A DNA stretch of 64,000 nucleotides, taken from Ferrovibrio sp. GTDB taxonomy: Bacteria > Pseudomonadota > Alphaproteobacteria > Ferrovibrionales > Ferrovibrionaceae. Under the pieces are notes generated by a model. That model was given only the letters and a program-made list of their open reading frames with translations, did no database searches and had not been told where the DNA came from. A program made the position numbers and the translations under genes. Positions 35,293 through 43,965 of this stretch are shown here, piece after piece (the first letter of the stretch is position 1; each line of letters starts with the position of its first letter). Where the stretch lies: positions 372,001 to 436,000 of the forward strand of contig JAGOQS010000003.1 of assembly GCA_017991315.1 (NCBI GenBank), written 5' to 3'.

Positions 35293-36801
35293 TCACCCCT
35301 TATGCACCGGCCCGAGCGGCTTCAGCTTGATGCCTGAGCGCAGGCGCTTGTAGGGCAGTGTTTCGGCGCGTTCGATGAAGGCGCCGGGGCTTTCCACGAT
35401 CAGGATGTCATGGGCGATATCGGTGAAGTCGCCGCGGAAATGCACGGTGCTTTTCAGGCCGAGGATCTGGCGCTGCACAGGTTCGATGCCGAGATGGCGG
35501 TACATCTCCTTGTCCGCCGCCTGCACGCGGGTGGATGACACCACGGTATCGACGCCATTGCAGCGCAAGAGCGCCATCGGCCCGAGATTCATCCGCGTGC
35601 CGCCATAGAACGGCCCGGTGCAGAGAAACCGGCCATCACCGGTCTTGGCCACGGTATAGCGCTGGCGATAGGGCTTGGAGCCGGCGAACAGCTTGCCACC
35701 GAGCGGGAATTCGATGCTGCTGCCCTCGCCGGCCTGATGCGCGGCCAGCGCCGCTTCCGGATCGAACATCAGGCAGAGTGCCGCATCCGGCACGCCGGCC
35801 TCCACCATGGCCTGCAGCAGCCCGGTGGTGTCGCAGGTGGCGCCGGCACCGGGATTGTCCTGCACATCGGCCAGCACGATCGGCTTTTTGGCGCCGCCGG
35901 TGATCAGCCGACGCGCTTCCTCGATGGCTTCATGCGGCTTCAGCAGCCGCGTGGCGAATTCATTCTCGCGCTCGGTGATATGGCGGGCCAGGGCATCGGC
36001 GGCCTTGTCGGCGGCTTCCTGGCTGTCGGCATAGGCAAACACCGCCGGACCACATTCGCGGATATCCGCCGGGTGGAAACCGGGCGTGAAGCTCATCGAC
36101 GAGACGCCGCCGAATTCCATTTCCTGGATGCGGTCATAGATGCTCTTGCACGGCTCGATGAAGGTGCATTGCGCGGTCAGCGGGATCAGGAAGGGCAGTC
36201 GGCGCATCGCCTTGGCTTGGCGCGGCCGCTCGCGGCTCAACAGCTTGGCGAGATGCTTGGCGACGCGGCCACCAGTAACGGCCATGTCGAGATGCGGATA
36301 GGTGCGGTAGGCGATCAGCACATCCGCCTCGCGCAGCATCACCTCGGTCATGTTGCAATGCAGGTCGAGGCTGACCACGACCGGCAGGTCCGGCCCGACG
36401 ATGGCACGGATGCGGCGCAGCAACTCGCCCTCGCCATCCTCGAAATGCTCCGTCACCATGGCGCCATGCAGGTCGAGATAGACCGCGTCAATGCGACCGC
36501 GCAGGGCCGCGATGCCGTCGCAGATCAGCTTGGCGACATACTCGAAGGCCTCGACCGTGACATAGGACGACGGCTGTGCCGCCGCCCAGGCAATCGGCTC
36601 CAGCGCCATGCCAAGGCTGGTCGCAGCATTGATGAAGCCGCCAATCGGGATATTGGCCGGCGGGAAAACATCCAGGATATCCTTGCCCATGGTCAGGGCG
36701 GGCCAGCCCTCGCCGTCGATGAACTTTTTCAGTTCGGCCTTCTGCGGCGCGAAGGTGTTGGTCTCATGCTGGAAGCCGGCAATGGCTACGGTAAAGGGCA
36801 T
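35293..36801 (-). CDS. M81 family metallopeptidase, MlrC-like
   Basis: The 502-residue protein matches the MlrC/M81 family over its length: VAIAGFQHETNTFAP at the N-terminus with a metal His, DAVYLDLHGAMVTEHFEDGEGELLRRIR, VVSLDLHCNMTEVML, ADVLIAYRTYPHLDMAVTG, IVLADVQDNPGAGATCDTT. In sphingomonads MlrC breaks down linearised microcystin; here there is no mlrA or mlrB, so the natural substrate is another peptide or amide. It is on the minus strand with its end 2 bases from the convergent VOC gene. Confidence 0.92.
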   Translation of the reverse strand: MPFTVAIAGFQHETNTFAPQKAELKKFIDGEGWPALTMGKDILDVFPPANIPIGGFINAATSLGMALEPIAWAAAQPSSYVTVEAFEYVAKLICDGIAALRGRIDAVYLDLHGAMVTEHFEDGEGELLRRIRAIVGPDLPVVVSLDLHCNMTEVMLREADVLIAYRTYPHLDMAVTGGRVAKHLAKLLSRERPRQAKAMRRLPFLIPLTAQCTFIEPCKSIYDRIQEMEFGGVSSMSFTPGFHPADIRECGPAVFAYADSQEAADKAADALARHITERENEFATRLLKPHEAIEEARRLITGGAKKPIVLADVQDNPGAGATCDTTGLLQAMVEAGVPDAALCLMFDPEAALAAHQAGEGSSIEFPLGGKLFAGSKPYRQRYTVAKTGDGRFLCTGPFYGGTRMNLGPMALLRCNGVDTVVSSTRVQAADKEMYRHLGIEPVQRQILGLKSTVHFRGDFTDIAHDILIVESPGAFIERAETLPYKRLRSGIKLKPLGPVHKG

Positions 36802-36870
36802 GCGGGGCGCGTCCTGTTATCGGATCATTGGCAGACGAATGATTATGCAGGCCACACCCTCCGAGGCAAC

Positions 36871-36897
36871 AAAAAAGGGCGCCTTGAATAGGCGCCC
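36871..36897 (-). terminator. Rho-independent terminator of ilvD
   Basis: A perfect 7-base stem GGGCGCC (36877-36883) / GGCGCCC (36891-36897) with a 7-base loop is followed on the minus strand by six T (36871-36876 read as complement). It starts about 33 bases after the ilvD stop, so it ends ilvD transcripts and separates them from the M81 gene, whose own promoter must lie in 36802-36870. Confidence 0.9.
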
Positions 36898-36929
36898 TTC
36901 CCTGCCGTCATAGCAGCAATGCCGAAAAC

Positions 36930-38717
36930 TCAGATGTCTGCGTAAACGTGGGTTTCCTTGGCGGCGCCCGGATGGGTCACGGCGCCATGGGCGGCGGTCG
37001 ACACGGTCTGGGAATACTTCCAGATGGTGCCCGACTGGAATTCATGCTTGCGCGGCTTCCACTTCTTCTTGCGCTCGGCGAATTCCTTGGCCGACACGTT
37101 CACGCTCAGCACGCCCTTCTCGGCGTCGATGGTGATGATGTCGCCATTCTTGATCAGGCCGATAGGACCGCCGACGGCAGCTTCCGGGCCGACATGGCCG
37201 ACGCAGAAGCCACGGGTGCCGCCGGAGAAGCGGCCATCGGTGATCAGCGCCACCTTCTCGCCCATGCCCTGGCCGTAGATAGCGCCGGTGGTGGCGAGCA
37301 TTTCGCGCATGCCGGGGCCGCCCTTCGGGCCTTCATAGCGGATGACGATGACATCGCCTTCCTTGTACTTGCGCGCCTGCACGGCGGCGAAGGCATCTTC
37401 CTCGCAGTCGAAGACGCGGGCCGGGCCAACATGCTTCAGCTTCTTCAGGCCGGCCACCTTCACGATGGCGGCTTCCGGCGCCAGGTTGCCCTTGAGGCCG
37501 ACCACGCCGCCGGTCGGGCTGAGCGGGTTGGTGATCGGACGGATGACGTCCTGGTTCTTCGGGAACTTCACGCCCTTGAGGTTCTCGGCAATGGTCTTGC
37601 CGGTAACGGTGATGCAGTCGCCATGCAGGTAGCCGCCATCGAGCAACTGCTTCATCACCACCTGCACGCCGCCGACCTCGTAGAGGTCCTTGGCGACATA
37701 CTTGCCGCCCGGCTTGAGGTCAGCGATGTAGGGCGTGCGCTTCATGACGCGGGCCACGTCCTCGAGGTCGAACTTGATGCCGCATTCGCTGGCGATGGCC
37801 GGCAGATGCAGACCGGCATTGGTGCTGCCGCCTGTGGCCGCCACGATCATGGCGGCATTCTCCAGCGCCTTGCGGGTGACGATGTCGCGCGGGCGCAGAT
37901 TGCGCTTGATCAGCTCCATCACCATCTTGCCCGAGGCATAGCCGTAATCGTCGCGGTTCTCATAGGGCGCCGGGGCGCCGCTGGAACCCGGCAGCGCCAG
38001 GCCGATGGCTTCGGAAATGCAGGCCATGGTGTTGGCGGTGAACTGGCCACCGCAGGAGCCGGCCGACGGGCAGGCAACGCATTCCAGTTCGTGCAGTTCG
38101 TCCTCGTTCATGGTGCCGGCGGCGACCTGGCCCACGGCCTCGAACACATCGACGATGGTGACATCGCGGTTCTTGAAGCGGCCGGGCAGGATCGAGCCGC
38201 CATAGACGAACACGGAGGGCACGTTCAGGCGCACCATGGCCATCATCAGGCCGGGCAGCGACTTGTCGCAGCCGGCGAAACCGACCAGGGCGTCATAGCA
38301 ATGGCCGCGCACCGACAGTTCAACCGAGTCAGCGATCACTTCGCGGCTGACCAGCGAGGCCTTCATGCCCTGGTGGCCCATGGCGATGGCGTCGGTAACG
38401 GTGATGGTGGTGAATTCGCGCGGCGTGCCGCCGGCGGCCTTCACACCGGCCTTGGCCTTCTGCGCCTGGCGGCCGAGCGAGATATTGCACGGCGCCGACT
38501 CATTCCAGGTGGTGACCACGCCGACCAGCGGTTGGTAGATCTCCTCCTCCTTCATGCCCATCGCATAGTAGAAGCTGCGGTGCGGTGCACGTTCGGGGCC
38601 GACACTGACGAAACGGCTGGGCAGCTTGGATTTGTCGAAGCCGTTCGTCTTTGCCTTCGCTTTCGATTTCGCGGCAGGCTTCTTGGGGGCGGCGGCTTTC
38701 TTGGACTTGCCCTTCAT
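36930..38717 (-). CDS. ilvD: Dihydroxy-acid dehydratase
   Basis: A 595-residue iron-sulfur enzyme of branched-chain amino-acid synthesis that dehydrates 2,3-dihydroxy acids to 2-oxo acids. The three cluster cysteines lie in [28 protein letters not shown] and [38 protein letters not shown] is also diagnostic. The N-terminus has an unusual Lys/Ala-rich extension (first 25 residues, [17 protein letters not shown] and onward) before the conserved [21 protein letters not shown]. An internal Met is not present earlier, so the extension is probably real. Its ATG is preceded by a GGGAGAAA ribosome site and the gene ends in a strong terminator. Confidence 0.95.
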   Translation of the reverse strand: MKGKSKKAAAPKKPAAKSKAKAKTNGFDKSKLPSRFVSVGPERAPHRSFYYAMGMKEEEIYQPLVGVVTTWNESAPCNISLGRQAQKAKAGVKAAGGTPREFTTITVTDAIAMGHQGMKASLVSREVIADSVELSVRGHCYDALVGFAGCDKSLPGLMMAMVRLNVPSVFVYGGSILPGRFKNRDVTIVDVFEAVGQVAAGTMNEDELHELECVACPSAGSCGGQFTANTMACISEAIGLALPGSSGAPAPYENRDDYGYASGKMVMELIKRNLRPRDIVTRKALENAAMIVAATGGSTNAGLHLPAIASECGIKFDLEDVARVMKRTPYIADLKPGGKYVAKDLYEVGGVQVVMKQLLDGGYLHGDCITVTGKTIAENLKGVKFPKNQDVIRPITNPLSPTGGVVGLKGNLAPEAAIVKVAGLKKLKHVGPARVFDCEEDAFAAVQARKYKEGDVIVIRYEGPKGGPGMREMLATTGAIYGQGMGEKVALITDGRFSGGTRGFCVGHVGPEAAVGGPIGLIKNGDIITIDAEKGVLSVNVSAKEFAERKKKWKPRKHEFQSGTIWKYSQTVSTAAHGAVTHPGAAKETHVYADI

Positions 38718-38779
38718 GGCTCTGGTTTCTCCCTAAGCTACGGAAACTGGCTGGTTCGCGGCGGAGCATAGCCAGAGCC
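38718..38779 (-). promoter_or_regulatory. Inverted repeat in the ilvD leader
   Basis: CCAGAGCC sits immediately before the ilvD ATG on the minus strand (38725-38718) and its exact complement GGCTCTGG lies 46 bases further upstream (38779-38772). Pairing of the two would fold the ribosome site (GGGAGAAA) into a loop. An 8-base match at this spacing can occur by chance in GC-rich DNA, so the regulatory reading is tentative. Confidence 0.25.
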
Positions 38780-38876
38780 CGGGGCTGCCGCCAGTCCTAG
38801 GCCACTGGAGCAGCGCAGGAATCCTGGTTTCATTCCGTGGTATAAGGCAGCGTGATGGGGAGCATCATGGGGGAAA

Positions 38877-40478
38877 ATGCCAGAGAATCTAAAATACCGG
38901 CAGCGTAAATCCGGGCCAGTGCGACTGCTGGCCATGCTTGTGCTGCTGCTGGCCGTGGCCGGCGGCGGCTTCCTGCTCTGGCGGCAGAATTTCGCCACCG
39001 GTGACGGCCCGCGCTACCGCATTGCAAAAGTCGAGCGCGGCAGCGTTGTCGCCAGCGTTTCCGCCTCCGGCACGCTGGCGCCGGTGACCCAGGTGCAGGT
39101 CGGCAGCCAGGTATCCGGACAGGTCAAGGAAATCCTGGCGGACTTCAATTCCGAGGTCCGCGCCAACCAGGTGATCGCCCGCATCGACCCGGAATCCTTC
39201 GAGGCCCGCGTCGCCCAGGCCGCCGCCGAGCTTGAGGTGGCGCAGGCCGCCGTGCTGATGCAGCGCGCCAGCCTGGACCGCGCGCGCACCGACACCCAGC
39301 GCGCCGAGATCACCCGCGTCGATGCCGAGCGCGAATACAGCCGCAAGCGCGACCTGGCGGATCGCGGCGTCGGCTCCACCGCCGACAAGGACCGCCAGGA
39401 AGCCAATGCGCTGGGCGCCCAGGCGCAGGTGCAGGGCGCGCGCGCCGCCACCACCATGGCCGAGGCGCAGCTTGCCAATGCCGTGGCCGCCGTGCGCCAG
39501 CGCGAGGCCGCCCTGCGCCAGTCGCGCATCGACCTGGAACGCACCTATATCCGCTCACCGGTCGATGGCGTGGTGATCCTGCGCAACATCGATGCCGGCC
39601 AGACCGTGGCCGCCAGCCTGCAGGCACCGATCCTGTTCACCATCGCCGAGACATTGACCAAGATGCAGGTGGAAACCAGCGTCGATGAGGCCGATATCGG
39701 CCGGCTCAGCGAGAGCATGGCCGCAACCTTCACAGTGGACAGCCTGCCCGGCCGCACCTTCGAGGGCCAGATCCGCCAGATCCGCAAATCGCCGCAAGTG
39801 GTGCAGAATGTGGTGACCTATACAGTGGTAATCGCCGCCGACAACCCGGACCTCAAACTGCTGCCGGGCATGACCGCCAATGTCCGCATTGTCGTGGAAC
39901 AGCGTGCCAATACCCTGAAGCTGCCCAATGCCGCGCTGCGGTTCCGGGCGCCGGCAGGCGTTACCATCGAGGCCGCCGATGGCAGCCAGCCGGCAGTGGC
40001 GGCAAACGCCTCCCAGGGCACCGGTTTGCAGGCCGTGCGCGAACGGCTGGTGCGCGAGTTGCAGCTCAACGACGCCCAGGCCCACGCGCTGGACGATGCG
40101 TTCAACGAGCTGCGCGGCAAAATCACCGCCCTGGGGCCTGACCTCAATGAAAACCAGCGCCGCGCCGCCATTGAACGGCTACGCGCCGAGAACCGGCACA
40201 AGATCGCCGCCATGCTGACGCCGGAACAGCGCCTGCGCTATCAGGCCATGGCACCAGCGGCAGCGGGCGCTAACGCTGCAGGCGGCAGCGATGGCCGCGC
40301 CTACCAGGCCAAGGGTGCCGGACTGGTCAGCCACAGCCTGCGCATCGGGATCAGCGATGGCAGTTTCACCGAGATCATCGGCGGCAGCTTGAAGGAAGGC
40401 GATGAAATCGTGATCGGGGTGCAGGGTGCCGTGTCGTCTGGCTCGGGCGGCGGCAACGCACCGCGCCTGCGACTCTGA
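38877..40478 (+). CDS. macA: MacA-like periplasmic adaptor with inserted helical domain
   Basis: The 533-residue membrane-fusion protein has an N-terminal membrane anchor (residues 13-36), a biotinyl-lipoyl half (SGTLAPVTQVQVGSQVSGQVKEI), a long coiled coil (about 105-205), the second lipoyl half (LERTYIRSPVDGVVILRNIDAGQTVAAS) and a beta-barrel domain. After residue 365 an insertion appears: a charged helical block at about 384-458 with QLNDAQAHALDDAF and LTPEQRLRYQAM (L447), resembling Spy/CpxP LTxxQ proteins; the membrane-proximal domain then resumes (SHSLRIGISDGSFTEII). It is first of three genes of an ABC exporter. Confidence 0.9.
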   Translation: MPENLKYRQRKSGPVRLLAMLVLLLAVAGGGFLLWRQNFATGDGPRYRIAKVERGSVVASVSASGTLAPVTQVQVGSQVSGQVKEILADFNSEVRANQVIARIDPESFEARVAQAAAELEVAQAAVLMQRASLDRARTDTQRAEITRVDAEREYSRKRDLADRGVGSTADKDRQEANALGAQAQVQGARAATTMAEAQLANAVAAVRQREAALRQSRIDLERTYIRSPVDGVVILRNIDAGQTVAASLQAPILFTIAETLTKMQVETSVDEADIGRLSESMAATFTVDSLPGRTFEGQIRQIRKSPQVVQNVVTYTVVIAADNPDLKLLPGMTANVRIVVEQRANTLKLPNAALRFRAPAGVTIEAADGSQPAVAANASQGTGLQAVRERLVRELQLNDAQAHALDDAFNELRGKITALGPDLNENQRRAAIERLRAENRHKIAAMLTPEQRLRYQAMAPAAAGANAAGGSDGRAYQAKGAGLVSHSLRIGISDGSFTEIIGGSLKEGDEIVIGVQGAVSSGSGGGNAPRLRL

Positions 40479-40488
40479 ACCCGACGCC

Positions 40489-41211
40489 ATGAGCGCCCTC
40501 ATCGAAGTGGCCGGCCTGCGCAAGGTGTTCCGCCTCGGCGACAACGAGGTGGCGGCGCTGGCCGGTATCGACGTGAGCATCGCGCGCGGCGATTTCGTCG
40601 CCGTGATGGGGCCATCCGGCTCGGGCAAATCCACCTTCATGAACATGGTCGGCTGCCTCGATTCACCCACCGGCGGCTCCTACCGCCTGGATGGCGAGGA
40701 TGTTGCCGCCATGGACGAGGATGCCCGCGCCGACCTGCGCAACCGGCTGCTCGGCTTCGTGTTCCAGAGCTTCAACCTGCTGCCGCGCACCACGGCGCTG
40801 GACAATGTGGCTTTGCCCCTGCTCTACCGCCGTGGCGCTGCCATGCCGGCAGCCGAACGCCGTGCGCGGGCAGCCGGGCGCCTCAAGGAAGTGGGCCTTG
40901 CCGAGCGCGGCCACCATCAACCCTCGCAGCTTTCCGGCGGTCAGCAGCAGCGCGTCGCCATTGCTCGCGCCCTGGTCAACGATCCCGCCCTGCTGCTCGC
41001 CGACGAGCCGACCGGCGCGCTGGACAGCCGCACCTCGGTGGAGATCATGGCGCTGTTCCAGGCGCTGAACCAGCGCGGCATCACCATCGTGCTGGTGACC
41101 CATGAGCCGGATATCGCCGCCTATGCCAGCCGCAAGCTGCTGTTCCGCGATGGCAAATTGGTGAGCGACGAGCGCAACCCGGCCCCGCGCCAGGCAGCGG
41201 AGGAATTATGA
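40489..41211 (+). CDS. ABC transporter ATP-binding protein, MacB/LolD type
   Basis: A 240-residue ATPase with Walker A GPSGSGKST, signature LSGGQQQRVAIARALV and Walker B LLLADEPTGALD, followed by VLVTHEPDIAAYA. The short arrangement with a VFRLGDNEVAALAGIDVSI start is typical of the MacB/LolD/FtsE group that powers FtsX-fold permeases. Here MacB is split into separate ATPase and permease genes; the permease start overlaps the stop by 4 bases. With the MacA-like adaptor it should form a mechanotransmission exporter that pushes periplasmic substrates out through a TolC-like channel. Confidence 0.95.
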   Translation: MSALIEVAGLRKVFRLGDNEVAALAGIDVSIARGDFVAVMGPSGSGKSTFMNMVGCLDSPTGGSYRLDGEDVAAMDEDARADLRNRLLGFVFQSFNLLPRTTALDNVALPLLYRRGAAMPAAERRARAAGRLKEVGLAERGHHQPSQLSGGQQQRVAIARALVNDPALLLADEPTGALDSRTSVEIMALFQALNQRGITIVLVTHEPDIAAYASRKLLFRDGKLVSDERNPAPRQAAEEL

Positions 41212-42440
41212 GCCCGCTCGCCAGCCTGCTGGTTGCGCTCCGCGCGCTGCGCGTCAACATGCTGCGCTCCGGCCTCACCATGCTCGGCATCGTGATCGGC
41301 GTGGCCGCCGTGATCACCATGGTGGCGGTGGGCGAAGGCGCGCAGGAGCGCGTGCGCGAACAGATCAAAAGTCTCGGCTCCAACCTGATCGTGATCCTCT
41401 CTGGCGCCGTCACCAGCGGCGGCGCCCGGCTCGGTTTCGGCTCACAGCTCACCATCACCGAGGATGACGGCTATGCCATCGCCCGCGAGGTCGATCTGGT
41501 GCAGGCAGCGGCGCCGGTGTCGCGCGGCACGGCGCAGATCGTGTTCGGCAATCAGAACTGGTCCAGCGTGGTCATGGGCATCACGCCGGATTACCTGGAT
41601 GTGCGCGATTGGGAAATGGCCAGTGGCCGTAGTCTCGCCCAAGAGGAGATCGACAGCGCCGCCAAGGTGGTGCTGCTGGGCCAGACGGTGGCCAACAACC
41701 TGTTCGGCGATGCCGACCCCATCGAGCAGACCATCCGCATCCGCAAGGTGCCGTTCACAGTGATCGGCGTGCTGGCCAAGAAGGGCCAGAGCATGCAAGG
41801 CCAGGACCAGGACGACGTGGTGCTGGTGCCGATCAGCACCGCACGCAAGCGCCTGCTCGGCGGCCAGCAGGCACGCCAGCGCGCCGTGGTGGCGATTTCC
41901 GTGAAGGTGCATGACGGCGCCGACATGGCCGAGGCCGAGAGCCAGATCCGCGACCTGCTGCGCCAGCGCCATCGCCTGCAGCCGAACCAGGATGACGATT
42001 TCTGGCTGCGCAATCTCTCCGAAGTGCTGGAGACGCAGCAGGCGGCGCAGCGCGTCATGGCCCTGCTGCTGGCCGCCGTGGCCTCGGTGTCGCTGGTGGT
42101 CGGCGGCATCGGCATCATGAACATCATGCTGGTCAGCGTCACCGAACGCACCCGCGAGATCGGCCTGCGCATGGCGGTGGGCGCCCGGCGGCGCGACATC
42201 CTGGCGCAATTCCTGATCGAAGCCGTGACCCTGGCGGCGATCGGCGGCCTGATCGGCGTTGGCCTCGGCATCGGTGCCGCCATCGGCATCGCCTATTTCA
42301 CCGACTGGCCGGTGCGCATCGCGCCGGCAGCGATTGTACTGGCGGTGGGTTTCGCCGCCGCCGTGGGGGTGTTTTTCGGCTTCTATCCGGCCCGCAAGGC
42401 CTCGAGACTGGAACCCATGGAAGCCCTCCGTTTCGAATAA
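41208..42440 (+). CDS. ABC transporter permease, MacB/FtsX type
   Basis: The 410-residue permease has one membrane segment near the start (LTMLGIVIGVAAVITMVAV), a large periplasmic MacB_PCD domain (about residues 50-265), then three C-terminal membrane segments in the FtsX domain (VMALLLAAVASVSLVVGGIGIMNIMLVSVTERTREIGLRMAVGARRRDI). It lacks the ATPase domain of E. coli MacB, which is in the preceding gene. The substrate may be a lipopeptide, siderophore or toxic compound; sequence does not say. Confidence 0.94.
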   Translation: MSPLASLLVALRALRVNMLRSGLTMLGIVIGVAAVITMVAVGEGAQERVREQIKSLGSNLIVILSGAVTSGGARLGFGSQLTITEDDGYAIAREVDLVQAAAPVSRGTAQIVFGNQNWSSVVMGITPDYLDVRDWEMASGRSLAQEEIDSAAKVVLLGQTVANNLFGDADPIEQTIRIRKVPFTVIGVLAKKGQSMQGQDQDDVVLVPISTARKRLLGGQQARQRAVVAISVKVHDGADMAEAESQIRDLLRQRHRLQPNQDDDFWLRNLSEVLETQQAAQRVMALLLAAVASVSLVVGGIGIMNIMLVSVTERTREIGLRMAVGARRRDILAQFLIEAVTLAAIGGLIGVGLGIGAAIGIAYFTDWPVRIAPAAIVLAVGFAAAVGVFFGFYPARKASRLEPMEALRFE

Positions 42441-42477
42441 GCCCGCTTTTAACAGAGGTTGCAAAGCCCGAGAAAAA

Positions 42478-42493
42478 TTAACCGCTGTTTAAC
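42478..42493 (+). promoter_or_regulatory. CtrA-type box (TTAA-N7-TTAA)
   Basis: TTAACCGCTGTTTAAC fits the CtrA consensus TTAA-N7-TTAA exactly. Two further TTAAC copies are in the same small spacer, one at 42449-42453 and one at 42499-42503, and the last three lie 11 and 10 bases apart, so they are on one face of the helix. The box is 33-48 bases upstream of the gene at 42526, where it would overlap the promoter. TTAA is rare in such GC-rich DNA, so chance clustering is unlikely but not excluded. Confidence 0.5.
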
Positions 42494-42525
42494 ATCCGTT
42501 AACGCTGATCTGACAAAATGTTGCC

Positions 42526-43032
42526 ATGCGTTTCATGGCCGACATACCGGGCAACGCCCCGGGAGGCTTTTTTTCCGGTGGCTGCTTCATCGTGCTGACG
42601 CAGCTCGGCGATAGCTGGATTCTGCGTACCGTGCATGAGGACGTGGAAGCCGCCCAGGCCGAAGCCTTCCGCTGGCGCCGCATCTATGGCCCGGAACGCA
42701 CCCGCATCGCCGCCGTGAATCAGGGGGGCAGCCAGGACCAGGCGCAGCCGGTACCGCCGGAAGCCACACCGGTCGTCACTCTGCCCATTACCAATCTGCC
42801 CGTGATCATCGACGTGGTGCCGGAACCGGCCAACGATATCGCCGGGGCCATGCCCAAACCAATGCCCCGGCCGGCCAAAAGCCAGCAGCGCCGCCGCACC
42901 AACGCATCCCCCCGCGAAGCCTCCCGCCCGCTCGGCTGGGGCGAAACCCTGTTGCGGGCGCTGATGCTGTATTTCGCCTATTCGCTGGTCAACCGCCTGC
43001 TCGACCTCGCCATCCTGATGCAGGGCGCCTAA
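42526..43032 (+). CDS. Protein of unknown function with C-terminal membrane anchor
   Basis: I do not recognise this 168-residue protein. Residues 1-60 form a compact domain (GGFFSGGCFIVLTQLGDSWILRTVHEDVEAA, then AFRWRRIYGPERTRIAAV), the middle is a Pro/Ala/Gln-rich linker with basic patches (about 65-130), and the end (about 138-165) is one membrane segment (LLRALMLYFAYSLVNRLLDLAILM). A cytoplasmic domain tethered by a C-terminal anchor is the simplest reading. A second ATG at 42535 is possible. A CtrA-type box lies just upstream. Confidence 0.65.
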   Translation: MRFMADIPGNAPGGFFSGGCFIVLTQLGDSWILRTVHEDVEAAQAEAFRWRRIYGPERTRIAAVNQGGSQDQAQPVPPEATPVVTLPITNLPVIIDVVPEPANDIAGAMPKPMPRPAKSQQRRRTNASPREASRPLGWGETLLRALMLYFAYSLVNRLLDLAILMQGA

Positions 43033-43041
43033 ACTTTTCGG

Positions 43042-43965
43042 ATGCTCGACGTCATCTTCGCGATTCTGCCGATCTTCCTGCTGATCCTGATCGGCCTTGG
43101 CATGCGGCGCTGGAATTTTCCCGGCGAAGGCTTCTGGCCGCTGGCCGACCGCAGCGTCTATTTCCTGTTCTTCCCAGCACTGCTGATCCACAACCTGGCA
43201 CGCGCCGATCTCGGCGACCTCGATCCCACCGGCCTGTTCGGTACGCTGTTCGGCTCGATCCTGCTGATCGCCGCCATCGGCTACAGCCTGCGCCGGCCTC
43301 TCAGGCTGGACGGCCCGGCCTTCACCAGCCTGTTCCAGGGCTCGATCCGCTTCAACACTTTCGTCGGCTTCGGCGCCGTGGCGGCTTTGGCCGGCAATGC
43401 GGGTATCACACTCTATGCGGTGGTGATCTCGGTGGCGATCCCGGTGCTGAATATCCTCACCGTGCTGGTGATGATGCGGTTCGGCAGCCATGCCCAGGGT
43501 GGCGCCTCGCTGCGCGACCAGTTTTTTGCGCTGGCCAAGAACCCGCTGATCATCGCCTGCCTTGTCGGCATCTTCCTGAACCAGACCGGCATCGGCCTGC
43601 CGCGCGGCATCGACGCGGTGTTCAAGACACTCGGCGATGTCGCAGCCCCGCTCGGCCTGCTCACGGTCGGCGCCGCCCTGCAACTTGACGCACTGCGCCG
43701 GGGCGGCCCGGCGGTGGCGGCAACCCTGGTGCTGAAGCTGCTGCTTTATCCGGCGGCGATGTTCGGTCTCTCTCGGCTGTGGCATCTCACTCTGATCGAG
43801 ACACAGGTGCTGGTGCTGTGGGCGATGCTGCCAACCTCAAGCGCCAGCTACATCCTGGCCCGCCAGATGGGCGGCGACGCGCCACTGATGGCGGCGATTG
43901 TCACCGCCACCACGCTCGGCGCCTTCATCACCATGCCGATCCTGCTCGGCCTGATGGGGCTTTAG
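43042..43965 (+). CDS. AEC (auxin efflux carrier) family transporter
   Basis: The 307-residue membrane protein has about ten hydrophobic segments in two halves, starting VIFAILPIFLLILIGLGMRR and ending ILARQMGGDAPLMAAIVTATTLGAFITMPILLGL. FPALLIHNLARADL near the start, and NPLIIACLVGIFLNQTGIGLP in the middle, are family landmarks. Bacterial AEC members move organic acids such as malate or other metabolites. It lies 9 bases after the previous gene and overlaps the convergent era gene by 4 bases. Confidence 0.9.
   Translation: MLDVIFAILPIFLLILIGLGMRRWNFPGEGFWPLADRSVYFLFFPALLIHNLARADLGDLDPTGLFGTLFGSILLIAAIGYSLRRPLRLDGPAFTSLFQGSIRFNTFVGFGAVAALAGNAGITLYAVVISVAIPVLNILTVLVMMRFGSHAQGGASLRDQFFALAKNPLIIACLVGIFLNQTGIGLPRGIDAVFKTLGDVAAPLGLLTVGAALQLDALRRGGPAVAATLVLKLLLYPAAMFGLSRLWHLTLIETQVLVLWAMLPTSSASYILARQMGGDAPLMAAIVTATTLGAFITMPILLGLMGL

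Noticed and set aside
36948-38771. A 607-codon plus-strand frame opposite ilvD
   Set aside because: It is antisense to a strongly conserved gene and has His/Asp/Gly-rich composition.
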